Source of the DNA: Streptantibioticus_A sp037034305
GTDB taxonomy: Bacteria > Actinomycetota > Actinomycetes > Streptomycetales > Streptomycetaceae
DNA length: 64,000 nucleotides
Direction of reading: 5' to 3'
NCBI GenBank assembly: GCA_037034305.1
Contig: JBAGJY010000026.1
Coordinates: 1 to 64,000, forward strand
Both the position numbers and the translations under genes were made by a program. Below the pieces are notes generated by a model that saw only the letters and a program-made list of their open reading frames with translations, did no database searches and was not told the DNA's origin. Below, piece by piece: positions 27,566 to 37,071 of this stretch; position 1 is the first letter of the stretch, and every line of letters starts with the position of its first letter.

Positions 27566-27602
27566 GGCCCGTGGCCCCGGCACCTTGCCGGGGCCACGGG
27601 CC
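27566..27602. terminator. Terminator hairpin after htpG
   Basis: A perfect 17-bp stem (27566-27582 with 27586-27602; arm begins GGCCCGTGGCCCC) closed by a CCT loop, starting 26 nt after the htpG stop. It has no U-tract, typical of actinomycete terminators. Confidence 0.75.
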
Positions 27603-27730
27603 TGCGGGGTTCCGGCCACCCGCCCGACAGCGAAATGCCTCGCACGGGACAGGGACGCCGCGATAGCGCGTACGGTCCGTAGTTGCCGCACCGCTGAACG
27701 TCACCAGGCGTGCCTGCGTACTCTGGGTGT

Positions 27731-28513
27731 ATGCCCGAGTTGCCGGATGTCGAGGGTTTCCGGAGGGTGCTGGTCGCCCACGGGCAGGGGCGGCGCATCA
27801 CCGGCGTCAAGGTGGCGGACGCCGGAGTGCTGCGCGGCGTGTCGGCGCGCAGACTGCGTAGCGAGCTGGTGGGCCATCGCTTCGTCGCGCCAGAACGCCA
27901 CGGCAAGTGGCTGATCGCCCGCACCGACGCCCCCGTTGTCCTGCTGCACTTCGGGATGACCGGTGCGCTGGTGCCGGGAACGTCCGACGACCCGCCGCAC
28001 CCCCACGACCGGGTGGTGTTCATACTCGACGAGGGCGACCTCCGCTTCCGGGACCAGCGCAAGCTCCAGGGCATCAGGCTCGCCGACGAGGCCGAAGTCA
28101 AACGCGTCCTGGCCGGACAGGGCCCGGACGCGCTGGCGGTGGGGCGGGAGGAGTTCGAGCAGTCGCTGTCCCGGCGACGGGGGCGGATCAAAGCCGCTCT
28201 GCTGGACCAGTCGCTGATCGCCGGGCTCGGCAACCTCCTCGCCGACGAGGTCCTGTGGCGGGCCCGGGTGCATCCCGCCTGCCCGGTCGGCGAACTCGAC
28301 GGCGCGCGGCTGCGCTGGCTGTACACGCAGATGCGACACGTTCTGCAGGCGTCGGTGCGGGTGGGGTGCGTACCCGGGCGGCCGTCCTGGCTGACCGGGG
28401 AGCGGTACGAGGAGGATCCGCACTGCCCGCGCTGCGGCAACCCCCTGTGTACGGGGCGGGTCGCCGGACGGGGCACGGTGTGGTGCCCCCGCTGCCAGCC
28501 GCGGCGGTCCTAG
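27731..28513 (+). CDS. Fpg/Nei family DNA glycosylase
   Basis: A 260-residue base-excision-repair enzyme with DNA glycosylase and AP-lyase activity on oxidised bases. The start at 27731 is fixed by chemistry: the mature protein must begin P-E, and the sequence is MPELPDVEGF, giving the catalytic Pro2 and Glu3. The helix-2-turn-helix region is GLGNLLADEVLWRARVHP. A C-terminal zinc finger has CPRCGNPL...CPRC. It is closer to the divergent actinobacterial Fpg/Nei-like group than to classical MutM, so the base preference is left open. Confidence 0.92.
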   Translation: MPELPDVEGFRRVLVAHGQGRRITGVKVADAGVLRGVSARRLRSELVGHRFVAPERHGKWLIARTDAPVVLLHFGMTGALVPGTSDDPPHPHDRVVFILDEGDLRFRDQRKLQGIRLADEAEVKRVLAGQGPDALAVGREEFEQSLSRRRGRIKAALLDQSLIAGLGNLLADEVLWRARVHPACPVGELDGARLRWLYTQMRHVLQASVRVGCVPGRPSWLTGERYEEDPHCPRCGNPLCTGRVAGRGTVWCPRCQPRRS

Positions 28514-28556
28514 CGGCTCCAATCTATGGATCGAGTATCAGCGCCGGTAGCGCTAC

Positions 28557-29024
28557 TCAGCGGCGCTCGTCAATGGCGGGCATCGGGGCGCCGTCCGGAT
28601 TCCAGCGGCTGAGGAACCCGGCCTGCCGACCGGAGTCGACGAGTTCGATGCGCGCCCCGATGCTCTCCATGCGGTGATACGCGAACGGTCGGCCGTAGGG
28701 GCAGCCGGAGAAGTCCAGGGTCATGCCCTGCTGTTCCAGACGCCGGGAGCCCTGCTGGACATCACTGGACCAGAAGCCGATGTGATCGAACCGTGCTCCC
28801 TGTGACGTGTCCCAGGGGCTGCCCGCCGGTCCCTCGATGAGTTCGATGAAGGGTGGGCCCTCGGTGCTGAACACGATGCGGTAGTCCCACTCGCCGAGTC
28901 GGTCGGACAACGGAGCGCTCCACCGGACTCCCGCCGATCGCTGGAAGTCCTCCATCGCCCGCTCGATGTTCGGGACCGCGAAACACACGTGGTAGAAGGC
29001 AGTCATCCCCTCATGATCGGCCAC
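28557..29024 (-). CDS. VOC superfamily (glyoxalase-fold) protein
   Basis: A protein of 149-155 residues with the vicinal-oxygen-chelate fold: FYHVCFAVPNIERAMEDF at the start, an IELIEGP strand, FDHIGFWSSDV opening the second half, and GARIELVDS at the end. Metal ligands His and Glu fit these strands. Function could be dioxygenase, isomerase or resistance; no neighbour helps. The start is uncertain between GTG 29024 and ATG 29006; the second has GAGGGG too close to be ideal. Confidence 0.78.
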   Translation of the reverse strand: MADHEGMTAFYHVCFAVPNIERAMEDFQRSAGVRWSAPLSDRLGEWDYRIVFSTEGPPFIELIEGPAGSPWDTSQGARFDHIGFWSSDVQQGSRRLEQQGMTLDFSGCPYGRPFAYHRMESIGARIELVDSGRQAGFLSRWNPDGAPMPAIDERR

Positions 29025-29447
29025 CTTGTTTCAGTGGCGCAGGGATCAAACAACGGCCTGGGGCGCGCATCCGGGGACGTCAGTCCTTGATGAAGCACTG
29101 GAGCGCACGCCCCGGGCGCCCGTCCCCGCAATCGCAACGGCGCGGCTTGGAAGGGCCGATGTCGGGCGTTGGCCAACGGCAGGAGGTGGGAGTTTCGGCG
29201 CGTTCCCCTGATCACTGATGCGGTACCGGTGGGCGGGCTGTGGCCCTTGAGGCAGCTGCCGGGTCGGAGTTGGCGAACGGCCGGGTCGCTGGGCGCCGGT
29301 GGTGGTGCCGCACAGGGACTTCGCCATGAACGTGTGGATCGCGTTGTCGATCGGGCCGTTCACCGGCACACCCTTGGCGTCCAGTCTGTCGTACTTGGTC
29401 AGGTTGTAGGCGAAGGCCAACTGACGCTTGCCGTCCCGGCGTCGGGG
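29025..29447. other. Gene-poor interval with a possible degraded reading frame
   Basis: Between the VOC gene and the sugar operon. On the minus strand a frame directly after the binding-protein stop reads LAFAYNLTKYDRLDAKGVPV for about 50 residues in coding-like codons, then becomes proline/arginine-rich. It has no start codon with a ribosome site and no recognised family. It may be the tail of a lost gene. Confidence 0.3.
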
Positions 29448-31388
29448 TCAGCCGGTGAAGGTCGCGGCGTTTGCCTTCGTGACCACCCTCACCGGTACCT
29501 TCACCGACTTGTCGACGGGTTTGCCCTCGGCTGCCAGCAGCGCGTTGCGTACCGCGATCCGGCCCAGTTCGGTCGGTTGCTGTGCGACGGAGGCGTACAG
29601 CGTGCCCGACCTGACCGCCGCCAGCCCGTCCGGGGTGCCGTCGAAGCCGACGACCGACACCGACGTTCCGGCCCTGGAACCCAGTGCCTTGACCGCGCCG
29701 AGTGCCATCTCGTCGTTCTCCGCGAAGACGCCCTGGACGTCAGGATGGGCCTGCAGCAGGTTCGTCATCACGTCAAGTCCCTTGGCACGGTCGAAGTCCG
29801 CGGGCTGCTCGGCCAGCACCTCGATGCCCGGATACGCCCTCAGGCCCTCGGCGAAGCCCGCGCCGCGCTCCCGGCTCGCCGAGGTGCCCGCCTGCCCCTG
29901 GAGGACCACGACGCGGCCCCTGCCGCCCAGCTTCTCGGCCAGCGTCCGGGCGGCGAGCTTGCCGCCCTCGATGTTGTCGGAGGCGACCAGCGCGGCCGTG
30001 TCGGCCTTGTTGACACCCCGGTCGACGCCGATCACCGGGATCCGCGCCTTGTTCGCGGAGCGCACCGCGGGGCCCGCGGCGTCCGAGTCCACGGGGTTGA
30101 CGATGATGGCGCCGAGCCCCTCGCTGGTGAAGTTCTGCAACTGGTTGGCCTGTTGGGAGGCGTCGTTCTGCGCGTCGGTCACCGTCAGCTCCACACCGAG
30201 TCGCCTGGCCTCCGCCTGCGCTCCCGACTTGATCTGAACGAAGAAGGGGTTGTTCATGGTGGACAGGGACAGGCCCACCTTCGCAGCGGTCGAGGGCGTG
30301 CCGCCGTGCAGGAAGGACACCGAGCCCAGCACGGCCGCCGCGACCACGGCCGCGAGTACGTACCTCGCCGCCTGCCCGCCCCGGCCGCCGCCCGTACCCG
30401 TCCCGGCCGTCAGCGGGCCCGCACCGGCCTTGCGCCGTGCCGTGTCCAGCAGGACCGCGAGCGCGATCACCACTCCAAGGACGACCTGCTGCCAGAAGGC
30501 GGACACCGAAAGGAGGTTGAGGCCGTTGCGCAGTACCGCGAGGATCAGTGCGCCGACGAGCGTGCCGGACGCCCTGCCGGTGCCGCCCGCGAGCGAGGCA
30601 CCGCCGATCACCACCGCGGCGATCGCGTCCAACTCGTAGCCGGTCGCGGCCTGCGGCTGCGCGGAGGAGAGCCGGGAGGCGAGCACGACGCCCGCGACCG
30701 CGGCGAACAGCCCGGACAGCGCGTAGATCGCGAGCTTGTGCCGCCGCACCCGCAGCCCGGACAGCCGGGCGGCCTCCTCGTTGCCGCCGATCGCGTACAT
30801 CGCGCGGCCGATGTAGGCGCGGCCCAGGACGAGCGCCGTCAGCAGGCCCATCACGGCCATCACGAGCACCGGGACCGGCAGCCAGCCGCCCAGCGTGTCG
30901 CCGAGGCGCGAGACCGAGTCGGGGAAGGCGATCGGGGAGCCCTGCGAGATCACCAGGGACAGACCGCGGCCCACCGACAGCATGGCCAGCGTCGCGATGA
31001 ACGGCGGCAGCTTGCCGTACGCGATCAGAAAGCCGTTGACCAGTCCGCACGCCACACCGGTGGCGATTGCCAGGACGACGGCGAGTACGACCGCAATCCC
31101 CTGCGAAGTCGCCGTCCAGGCAAGGACGGTGGCGGACAGCGCGGCCACCGATCCGACCGACAGGTCGATGCCCGCCGAGACGATCACGAACGTCACGCCG
31201 AAGGCGAGGATCGCGGTCACGGCCGCCTGGACGCCGACGTTGAGCAGGTTGTCCGCCGTCAGGAAGGCACCGGAGAGCGCCGACATGGCGACGACGAGGA
31301 GGACGAGCGCGGTGAGCGCGCCGTTGTCGAGCAGCAGACGGCGCAGTCCGGCCGCGGGCGCTGGGCTGGTGCGCGTGTCAGTGGCCAC
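29448..31388 (-). CDS. Sugar ABC transporter permease fused to its substrate-binding protein
   Basis: A 646-residue fusion. Residues about 15-310 form an RbsC-type permease with about 9 membrane segments, and ATILAFGVTF and GIDLSVGSVAALSA as family marks. After a linker and one more hydrophobic segment (about 340-360), residues about 375-646 form an RbsB-type periplasmic-binding fold (KVGLSLSTMNNPFFVQIKSG, VNPVDSDAAGPAV, VIGVDRGV). The binding domain should be tethered to the outer face of its own channel. The GTG at 31388 overlaps the ATPase gene by 11 nt. The substrate is probably ribose or a related pentose/hexose. Confidence 0.9.
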   Translation of the reverse strand: MATDTRTSPAPAAGLRRLLLDNGALTALVLLVVAMSALSGAFLTADNLLNVGVQAAVTAILAFGVTFVIVSAGIDLSVGSVAALSATVLAWTATSQGIAVVLAVVLAIATGVACGLVNGFLIAYGKLPPFIATLAMLSVGRGLSLVISQGSPIAFPDSVSRLGDTLGGWLPVPVLVMAVMGLLTALVLGRAYIGRAMYAIGGNEEAARLSGLRVRRHKLAIYALSGLFAAVAGVVLASRLSSAQPQAATGYELDAIAAVVIGGASLAGGTGRASGTLVGALILAVLRNGLNLLSVSAFWQQVVLGVVIALAVLLDTARRKAGAGPLTAGTGTGGGRGGQAARYVLAAVVAAAVLGSVSFLHGGTPSTAAKVGLSLSTMNNPFFVQIKSGAQAEARRLGVELTVTDAQNDASQQANQLQNFTSEGLGAIIVNPVDSDAAGPAVRSANKARIPVIGVDRGVNKADTAALVASDNIEGGKLAARTLAEKLGGRGRVVVLQGQAGTSASRERGAGFAEGLRAYPGIEVLAEQPADFDRAKGLDVMTNLLQAHPDVQGVFAENDEMALGAVKALGSRAGTSVSVVGFDGTPDGLAAVRSGTLYASVAQQPTELGRIAVRNALLAAEGKPVDKSVKVPVRVVTKANAATFTG

Positions 31389-32913
31389 GGGCGGCCTCCA
31401 CTTCGGTAGCGGCTTCGTTGCTGGCGGGTGTGGCGACAGCGAGCGCCACCACCGAGTCCTGGGTCGCCTCCGAGGCGGGGAGTTCACCGACCACCCGCCC
31501 CTGGGCCATCACCAGCACCCGGTCGCTCATGCCGAGCACCTCGGGCAGATCACTGGAGATCATCACCACCGCGGCGCCCGCGGCGGTGAGCTCGTTGACC
31601 AGCTGGTAGATCTCGACCTTGGCCGCCACGTCGATGCCGCGTGTCGGTTCGTCAAGGATGAGCACCCTGGTGTTCGCGAGCAGCCATTTGCCGATGACGA
31701 CCTTCTGCTGGTTGCCGCCGGACAGGGTGCGCACCTGCTGGCCGAGCCCGGCCATGCGCACGCCGAGCCGTTCGGCGGTCTTCGCGGCAGCCGCCCGCTG
31801 TCCCTTGAGATCGACGAGTCCGCCCCGGGTCGCCGTCCGAAGGGTGACCAGCCCGAGGTTGTCCGCGACCGAGGCGTCGAGAACCAGCCCCTGCCCCTTG
31901 CGGTCCTCGGGCACCAGCCCGATGCCCGCCGCCATCGCGGCGTTGACGTCGTGCCGCCGCAACGGTGTGCCCGCCACGTGCACCGTCCCGCCGTCGTAGG
32001 GGTCGGCGCCGAACACGGCCCGTGCCACCTCGGTGCGGCCCGCGCCGACGAGCCCCGCGATGCCGACGACCTCGCCGGCCCGCACCTGGAACGAGACGTC
32101 ATGGAAGACCCCGCCGCGCGTGAGGCCTTCGACGCTGAGCAGCACATCCCCGGCGTCGGCGCGCCCCCGCGGGTACTGCCGTTCGACGGACCGCCCCACC
32201 ATCAGCCGTACCAACTCGTCCTGGGGCGTGGCCGCGGGCACCTGTCCGACGCTGCGCCCGTCCCGGAGCACGGTCACCCGGTCGCCGAGGGCGGCGATCT
32301 CCTCCAAGTGATGTGTGATCAACACGATTCCGACGCCGTCCGCGCGCAGTCCGCGCACGATCGCGAAGAGCCGGTCGACCTCCTCGCGGGTGAGCACCGC
32401 GGTCGGCTCGTCCATGATCAGCACCCGCGCGCCGACGCTGAGCGCCTTGGCGATCTCGACCATCTGCAGCTGGGCGACACCGAGTTCACGCACCCGTGCG
32501 CGGGGCGAGACGCTGACGCCCACCCGGTCCAGCAGTTCCGCGGCGTCGGCCTCCATCTTCCCGCGGTCGAGCATCCCGAAGCGGCGCGGCTGACGGCCCA
32601 GGAAGATGTTCTCGGCGACGGTCAGATCGGGAACGAGGTTGAACTCCTGGTAGATGGTGGCGATTCCCAGACGCTCGGCGTCCCGCGCGCCATGGATGCG
32701 CACCTGCTCGCCCTCCACCAGGACACGTCCGGCGTCGGGGCGGTGCGCGCCGGATAGCACCTTGATCAGGGTGCTCTTCCCCGCGCCGTTCTCGCCGAGC
32801 AGTACGTGCACTTCGCCACGGCGCAGATCGAAGTCGACGCCGTCGAGCGCGATCACGCCCGGGAAGGCCTTGCGTATGCCTTCCAGGCGTAGCAACTCCC
32901 GTGTGCCGCTCAC
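31378..32913 (-). CDS. Sugar ABC transporter ATP-binding protein (RbsA-type, two ATPase domains)
   Basis: A 511-residue protein with two tandem ATPase domains. The first has Walker A GENGAGKST, signature LGVAQLQMVEIAKAL and Walker B VLIMDEPTA. The second has the degenerate Walker A GLVGAGRTEVAR, signature LSGGNQQK and VLILDEPTRGID. This is the layout of RbsA/MglA/AraG. It energises the fused permease/binding protein encoded next. Its GTG start overlaps the regulator stop (GTGA). Confidence 0.94.
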   Translation of the reverse strand: MSGTRELLRLEGIRKAFPGVIALDGVDFDLRRGEVHVLLGENGAGKSTLIKVLSGAHRPDAGRVLVEGEQVRIHGARDAERLGIATIYQEFNLVPDLTVAENIFLGRQPRRFGMLDRGKMEADAAELLDRVGVSVSPRARVRELGVAQLQMVEIAKALSVGARVLIMDEPTAVLTREEVDRLFAIVRGLRADGVGIVLITHHLEEIAALGDRVTVLRDGRSVGQVPAATPQDELVRLMVGRSVERQYPRGRADAGDVLLSVEGLTRGGVFHDVSFQVRAGEVVGIAGLVGAGRTEVARAVFGADPYDGGTVHVAGTPLRRHDVNAAMAAGIGLVPEDRKGQGLVLDASVADNLGLVTLRTATRGGLVDLKGQRAAAAKTAERLGVRMAGLGQQVRTLSGGNQQKVVIGKWLLANTRVLILDEPTRGIDVAAKVEIYQLVNELTAAGAAVVMISSDLPEVLGMSDRVLVMAQGRVVGELPASEATQDSVVALAVATPASNEAATEVEAARGH

Positions 32914-33947
32914 GACGTGCTCCTTTCAGCGGGGGACGGCTCGCGGCCGGTGGGGGCCGGTTCGCCGCACGAACGGCGTGCGACGAGCCGGGCGGGCAGG
33001 GTGACGGACGGCGCCGGACGCCCCTCGATCCGGTCGACCAGCGCGCGGACCGCCGCTCGGCCCAACTCGCCGGTCGGCTGGGCGATCGCGGTGATCGGCG
33101 GATCGGTGTGCACGAACCACGCGATGTCGTCGAACGCGGCCAGGCCGATGTCCTCGGGGACCCGCAGCCCTCGCGCGCGGATCGCGTCCAGCGCGCCGAG
33201 CGCCATCAGGTTGTCCGCGGCGAACACGACCCGCGGCGGCTCGGCCAGGTCGAGGAAGTCCTCGGTGACCCGGCGACCGCTGGCGGCCTTGAAGTCGCCC
33301 TGCCCGATGTAGGCGTCGGGGAGCGGGATGCCGTACTCGGCCAGCGCCTCCCTGAACGCCTCGACCCGCTCGCTGCCGGTGGTGGTCGCCGCGGGCCCGG
33401 CGATGATGGCGAGCCTGCTGTGGCCGAGGCCGTGCAGGTGGGCGACGAGATCGTGTACGGCCGCGCGGCCGTCGGCGCGTACGACGGGGACGTCCACGCC
33501 GGGAAGCCACCGGTCGACGAAGACCATCGGTGTTCCGGACCGGACGGCGTCCAGCACCAGCGGCGAGCCGCCGTCGGTGGGGGAGATCAGCAGTCCGTCG
33601 ATGCGGCGGTCCAGCAGGGTCGTCACATGGTGGTCCTGCAACTCGGGCCGCTCGTCGGCGTTGCCGATGATGACGCTGTAGCCGAGGGCGCGCGCCTCCT
33701 CCTCGACCGCGCGGGCCAGTTCGGTGAAGTACGGGTTCAGTACGTCGCTGATGACCAGACCGAGGGTGCGGGTCTGGTCGGTACGCAACGACCGGGCCAC
33801 GGCGTTCGGCCGGTAGCCCAGCGCTCGTACGGCGGCCAGGACTTGGCTGCGCGCCTGGGCGCTGACCGAGGGATGGCCGTTGAGCACGCGGGACACCGTG
33901 GCGACGGAAACCCCCGCCGCGGCGGCGACGTCCTTGATGCCCGCCAT
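32910..33947 (-). CDS. LacI family regulator of the sugar ABC operon
   Basis: A 345-residue LacI/RbsR-type repressor. The N-terminal helix-turn-helix reads IKDVAAAAGVSVATVSRVLN with the hinge-helix region PNAVARSLRT, followed by a periplasmic-binding-like effector domain (LGLVISDVLNPYFTELARAVE). It is first gene of the operon with the ATPase and fused permease. Two LacI-like sites just upstream support autoregulation, relieved by the transported sugar. Confidence 0.93.
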   Translation of the reverse strand: MAGIKDVAAAAGVSVATVSRVLNGHPSVSAQARSQVLAAVRALGYRPNAVARSLRTDQTRTLGLVISDVLNPYFTELARAVEEEARALGYSVIIGNADERPELQDHHVTTLLDRRIDGLLISPTDGGSPLVLDAVRSGTPMVFVDRWLPGVDVPVVRADGRAAVHDLVAHLHGLGHSRLAIIAGPAATTTGSERVEAFREALAEYGIPLPDAYIGQGDFKAASGRRVTEDFLDLAEPPRVVFAADNLMALGALDAIRARGLRVPEDIGLAAFDDIAWFVHTDPPITAIAQPTGELGRAAVRALVDRIEGRPAPSVTLPARLVARRSCGEPAPTGREPSPAERSTS

Positions 33948-33970
33948 CGCCGACCCTCCCGGTGAGTCAG

Positions 33971-34017
33971 TGGAATCGTTTACACGACCGACACGGAGGA
34001 TTGGAATCGATTACACG
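33971..34017. promoter_or_regulatory. Two LacI-type operator copies upstream of the sugar operon
   Basis: TGGAATCGTTTACACG (33971-33986) and TGGAATCGATTACACG (34002-34017) are near-identical direct copies 31 bp apart, differing at one base. The cores AATCGTTT and AATCGATT centre on the CG step typical of LacI-family operators. They lie 24-70 nt before the regulator gene. Confidence 0.65.
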
Positions 34018-34162
34018 GCAGTTGATCAAGGGGTCGGGAGACGGCCGAAACCGGATCGTGATGTGGCGCGGTCCATCTGCGTCCGCCGTCGGTCCGGGCG
34101 CGTCCGCTGGCCGCCCCGGACCGCCGCCCGAAAACCGGGACTCGGCGCGGCGGTCGCGCCCG

Positions 34163-35701
34163 TCAGATGAGGTCCATGGCGGCGACCTCGTCGGGACTGC
34201 CGTAGCTGACCGGACCCTGGAAGCGGCGTCGGGCGGTGGCGAACCACCACACGGTGGCGATGAGCAGCACCACGGCCAAAGCCAGCGGCGCGTAGTTGAA
34301 CGTCCTGGCGCTCACCGGGGAGGTCTGGGGCAGCATGAACAGCACATTGCTGATCACGATCCACAGCACGGCGATCCCGGCGACCGGCCTGCCGTACCGT
34401 CCCAGGTTCCACGGGCCGGGTTGGAAGGTGTCCAGGCGCAGCCGCAGGAAGATCGGCACGCCGTAGGCGAGGAACAGCCCGACCACGTTGATGCTGACGA
34501 CCGCGGTGAAGGCGGTGTTGGACCACCAGCCGGGCACCACCAGCACCAGGGAGCAGGCGGCGGCGAGCCAGACCGCCTTGACCGGGGTGCGGGTACGTGG
34601 CGATACCGAGTGCCACCAACGGGAGCCGGGCATCGCCCCGTCGCGGGAGAACGCGAAGATCTGCCGGGTGTTGCTGGTCATGTTGGCCAGGCCGCAAAAG
34701 AGCATGGCGCCGATCACGATCAGCAGCAGCAGTTTCGCGGTGCCGGTGCCGAGCGCGTCGATGAGGATCCGCACCGGCGGCGCCGAGGCGCTCGCCTCGG
34801 AGGCGTAGTCGCGGATCGCGTAGACCAGGGCGAGCATGAGGACGAGTCCGGTGAGCGCCGAGTAGGCGATCGCCCGCATGATGCCCTTCGGGGCGTTGAC
34901 GGTGGCCCGCACGGTTTCCTCGGACATGTGGAAGCTTCCGTCGAATCCGGTGAAGGTCCAACTGGTCACGAGCAGACCGAGCATGGCGCCGTAGAGTCCG
35001 TACGAGAATCCTGTGTTGTTGGTGAAATGGCTTGCGAACGAAGCCGGTTGGTGGCTAGTGGGCAGCACGGTCAAGGCGGTGACGATCACCACCATGCCGA
35101 TCAGCAGCCACCACACGGAAATCCGGTTCACCATCGCGACCAGTCGCACCGTGTAGGTGTTGGCGAGTGCCTGGACGAGCAGGATGGCCGCCGTGATGGC
35201 GACCGTTCGCTCCGGCGTCACCTGGTAGGACGGCCACTGCAGCGCGATGAAGGCCTGGACGAAGGTGGCGGCGGCGTAGTCGGTGGCGGCCGTTCCGCCG
35301 ACCTGGCCGACGAAGTTCAGCCAGCCCGTGTACCAGGACCAGGCGCCGCGATGGCGCTTGGCCAGTTTTCCCGCGGAGAAGTACAGGGCGCCGCTCGTCG
35401 GATACGCGGAGGCGATTTCGCCCATCGCGGCACCGACGAACAGCACCATCACGGAAACGCCGATCCAGCCGAAAACCAGGATTCGTGGTCCGCCAGCGTT
35501 CATGCCGAATCCGAACGACGAGAAGATGCCGGAGATGATGTTGATGATGGTGAAGGAGATGGCGAAGTTGTCGAACGCCTGGAATCGCCTGGTGAGTTTC
35601 CGTGGATATCCCATGGCGTGCAGCGTCGCGTCATCGTCGAGCGGGAGAGGTGTGGCATGCCGACGGTTTCTGGTACGAGCGGAGTTCACGGGATCGGGCA
35701 C
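34163..35701 (-). CDS. APC family amino acid permease
   Basis: A 512-residue membrane transporter with about 12 hydrophobic segments of the amino acid-polyamine-organocation superfamily, closest to the amino-acid/choline transporter (GABA permease-like) branch. Visible family features include the first helix FAISFTIINIISGIFSSFGFG, GEIASAYPTSGALYF and TGFDGSFHMSEET. The cytoplasmic N-terminus is hydrophilic. The substrate is not determinable. It is monocistronic; an upstream site was not recognised. Confidence 0.9.
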   Translation of the reverse strand: MPDPVNSARTRNRRHATPLPLDDDATLHAMGYPRKLTRRFQAFDNFAISFTIINIISGIFSSFGFGMNAGGPRILVFGWIGVSVMVLFVGAAMGEIASAYPTSGALYFSAGKLAKRHRGAWSWYTGWLNFVGQVGGTAATDYAAATFVQAFIALQWPSYQVTPERTVAITAAILLVQALANTYTVRLVAMVNRISVWWLLIGMVVIVTALTVLPTSHQPASFASHFTNNTGFSYGLYGAMLGLLVTSWTFTGFDGSFHMSEETVRATVNAPKGIMRAIAYSALTGLVLMLALVYAIRDYASEASASAPPVRILIDALGTGTAKLLLLIVIGAMLFCGLANMTSNTRQIFAFSRDGAMPGSRWWHSVSPRTRTPVKAVWLAAACSLVLVVPGWWSNTAFTAVVSINVVGLFLAYGVPIFLRLRLDTFQPGPWNLGRYGRPVAGIAVLWIVISNVLFMLPQTSPVSARTFNYAPLALAVVLLIATVWWFATARRRFQGPVSYGSPDEVAAMDLI

Positions 35702-35792
35702 GATCGCGACCTTTCTGGTGGGGGACAGAAGGCATCGTCATGGGCTTTTGACGCGCCGCGGAACGATGATTCCCACGGCACGCCCGCGGGGG

Positions 35793-36749
35793 TCAGGCGG
35801 CGCCGGGCACCGGCAGTCCGCACAGTCGTCTGGCTCTGGTGAGTTGCTCCTCCGGGTCGCCGAACGCACTCCACGGCATGCGCGAGGCGTACGGGCCCAT
35901 GGCCGTCAGGACAGCCCGCGCCTCCAGGCCGCGCTTGGCCATCAACAGCGCGTGCGCGAGGTACGACAGGTCCAGCACCGGTGTGAAGCGGAGGTTGGCC
36001 ACGTCGGGGAACCAGTGCTGGTAGACGGCCAAGGCCGCTGCTCGCCACTGGGGTTGCTCCCAGACCTGGTCGGCCAGCGGACAGGACGAGTCGTGGTCGT
36101 CCACGAGCGCCACCAGCGGCAGCAGACGCAGTGCGGAAGCGGCCGGTGCGCGCTGCGCGAGGAACGCGGCGACATCCCAGGCGGCGTTCACCGCGCCGCC
36201 GTTACGGGCGAAGAAGAACGCCAGGAAGCGGTGGTGCGCCTCGCGGTGCCAGGGGGCGAGCCGCAGGACGCGGGTGAACAGGGACCACGGGCCGGGCGGT
36301 GCGGTCAGCAGTCCCCGCGGCGCCGGATCGCACCAGCGCTGAAGGCGGGTGAGGGCGAGCTTGGTCACCCACGGCGTGGGGTCCTGCGGCGACAGCCGTA
36401 CCGCCCGTTCACTGGCCCCGACCGCGATGCGCAGCAGCGCCTGCGCCCGTGGGTCGTGGGCGTCCGCCGCGCGTAACGCGCGCAGCGCGGCCACGCGTGC
36501 CCACAGCAGTGCGGCCTGCTGACTCGGTTCCTCGGCCAGCCAGCGCTCCGCCAGATCGGAGTCGGCGGCTTCCGATGCCAGTACCAACGACCTGTGCGCC
36601 AACAGTCCGAAATCCGCCTGGGCGTCCCCCAGTACCTCGTACGCGCCGCGGTATCTGCCTGCCCGGACATCCACGCAGGCGCCCGCCAACTCGCGGTCAT
36701 CGGCCGCCGGATGCCACACATAGTGGCCGTCGAACGAGTCGGCGGTCAC
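35793..36749 (-). CDS. Hypothetical alpha-helical protein
   Basis: About 318 residues, Ala/Leu/Arg-rich and probably all-helical, with W-rich stretches (PPGPWSLFTRVLRLAPWHRE, EQPQWRAAALAVYQHWFPD). Spacing resembles degenerate TPR-like repeats, but no motif is definite and no signal peptide or membrane segment is seen. The GTG at 36749 (VTADSFDGHYVWHP) with GGAAGA upstream is preferred to an arginine-rich extension. It is not recognised as a named family. Confidence 0.65.
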   Translation of the reverse strand: MTADSFDGHYVWHPAADDRELAGACVDVRAGRYRGAYEVLGDAQADFGLLAHRSLVLASEAADSDLAERWLAEEPSQQAALLWARVAALRALRAADAHDPRAQALLRIAVGASERAVRLSPQDPTPWVTKLALTRLQRWCDPAPRGLLTAPPGPWSLFTRVLRLAPWHREAHHRFLAFFFARNGGAVNAAWDVAAFLAQRAPAASALRLLPLVALVDDHDSSCPLADQVWEQPQWRAAALAVYQHWFPDVANLRFTPVLDLSYLAHALLMAKRGLEARAVLTAMGPYASRMPWSAFGDPEEQLTRARRLCGLPVPGAA

Positions 36750-37071
36750 GGTCTTCCACCGACCCGGCAGATCTCGGCGCCGACCTCGCCCACACGCACC
36801 CGTCCCGTCAAGTCGAATTCCGCCGAGGCTCCTCCATAACCCTCGGCGGGGGCCTCTTACCCTACTCACCATCAAGTGGAAGCGGAACCGGTCTACTTGG
36901 CTCGCTGCGTTCCCGCCGATTGCCTTCCCGGCATTACTGTGCCGGGCAGGCGGCTGGCATATGCGTTCGCTCGGTGGAATCTGGCCGCCAAGTCAGCGAC
37001 TGCTGACCCCGTTCTTCTCGCGGGTAATAACTTCCCGAATTCCCGCGCCCGGTGAAGCCGCTTGGCGGCCG
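36750..37071. other. Gene-free interval
   Basis: About 320 bases between the hypothetical gene and the stop of the SpoIIE-type gene. Short frames on both strands look spurious. No hairpin or repeat stood out. Confidence 0.45.

Noticed and set aside
29169..31409. A 746-codon frame opposite the sugar permease/binding-protein fusion
   Set aside because: Arg/Gly/His-rich translation without domains, antisense to a well-supported gene.
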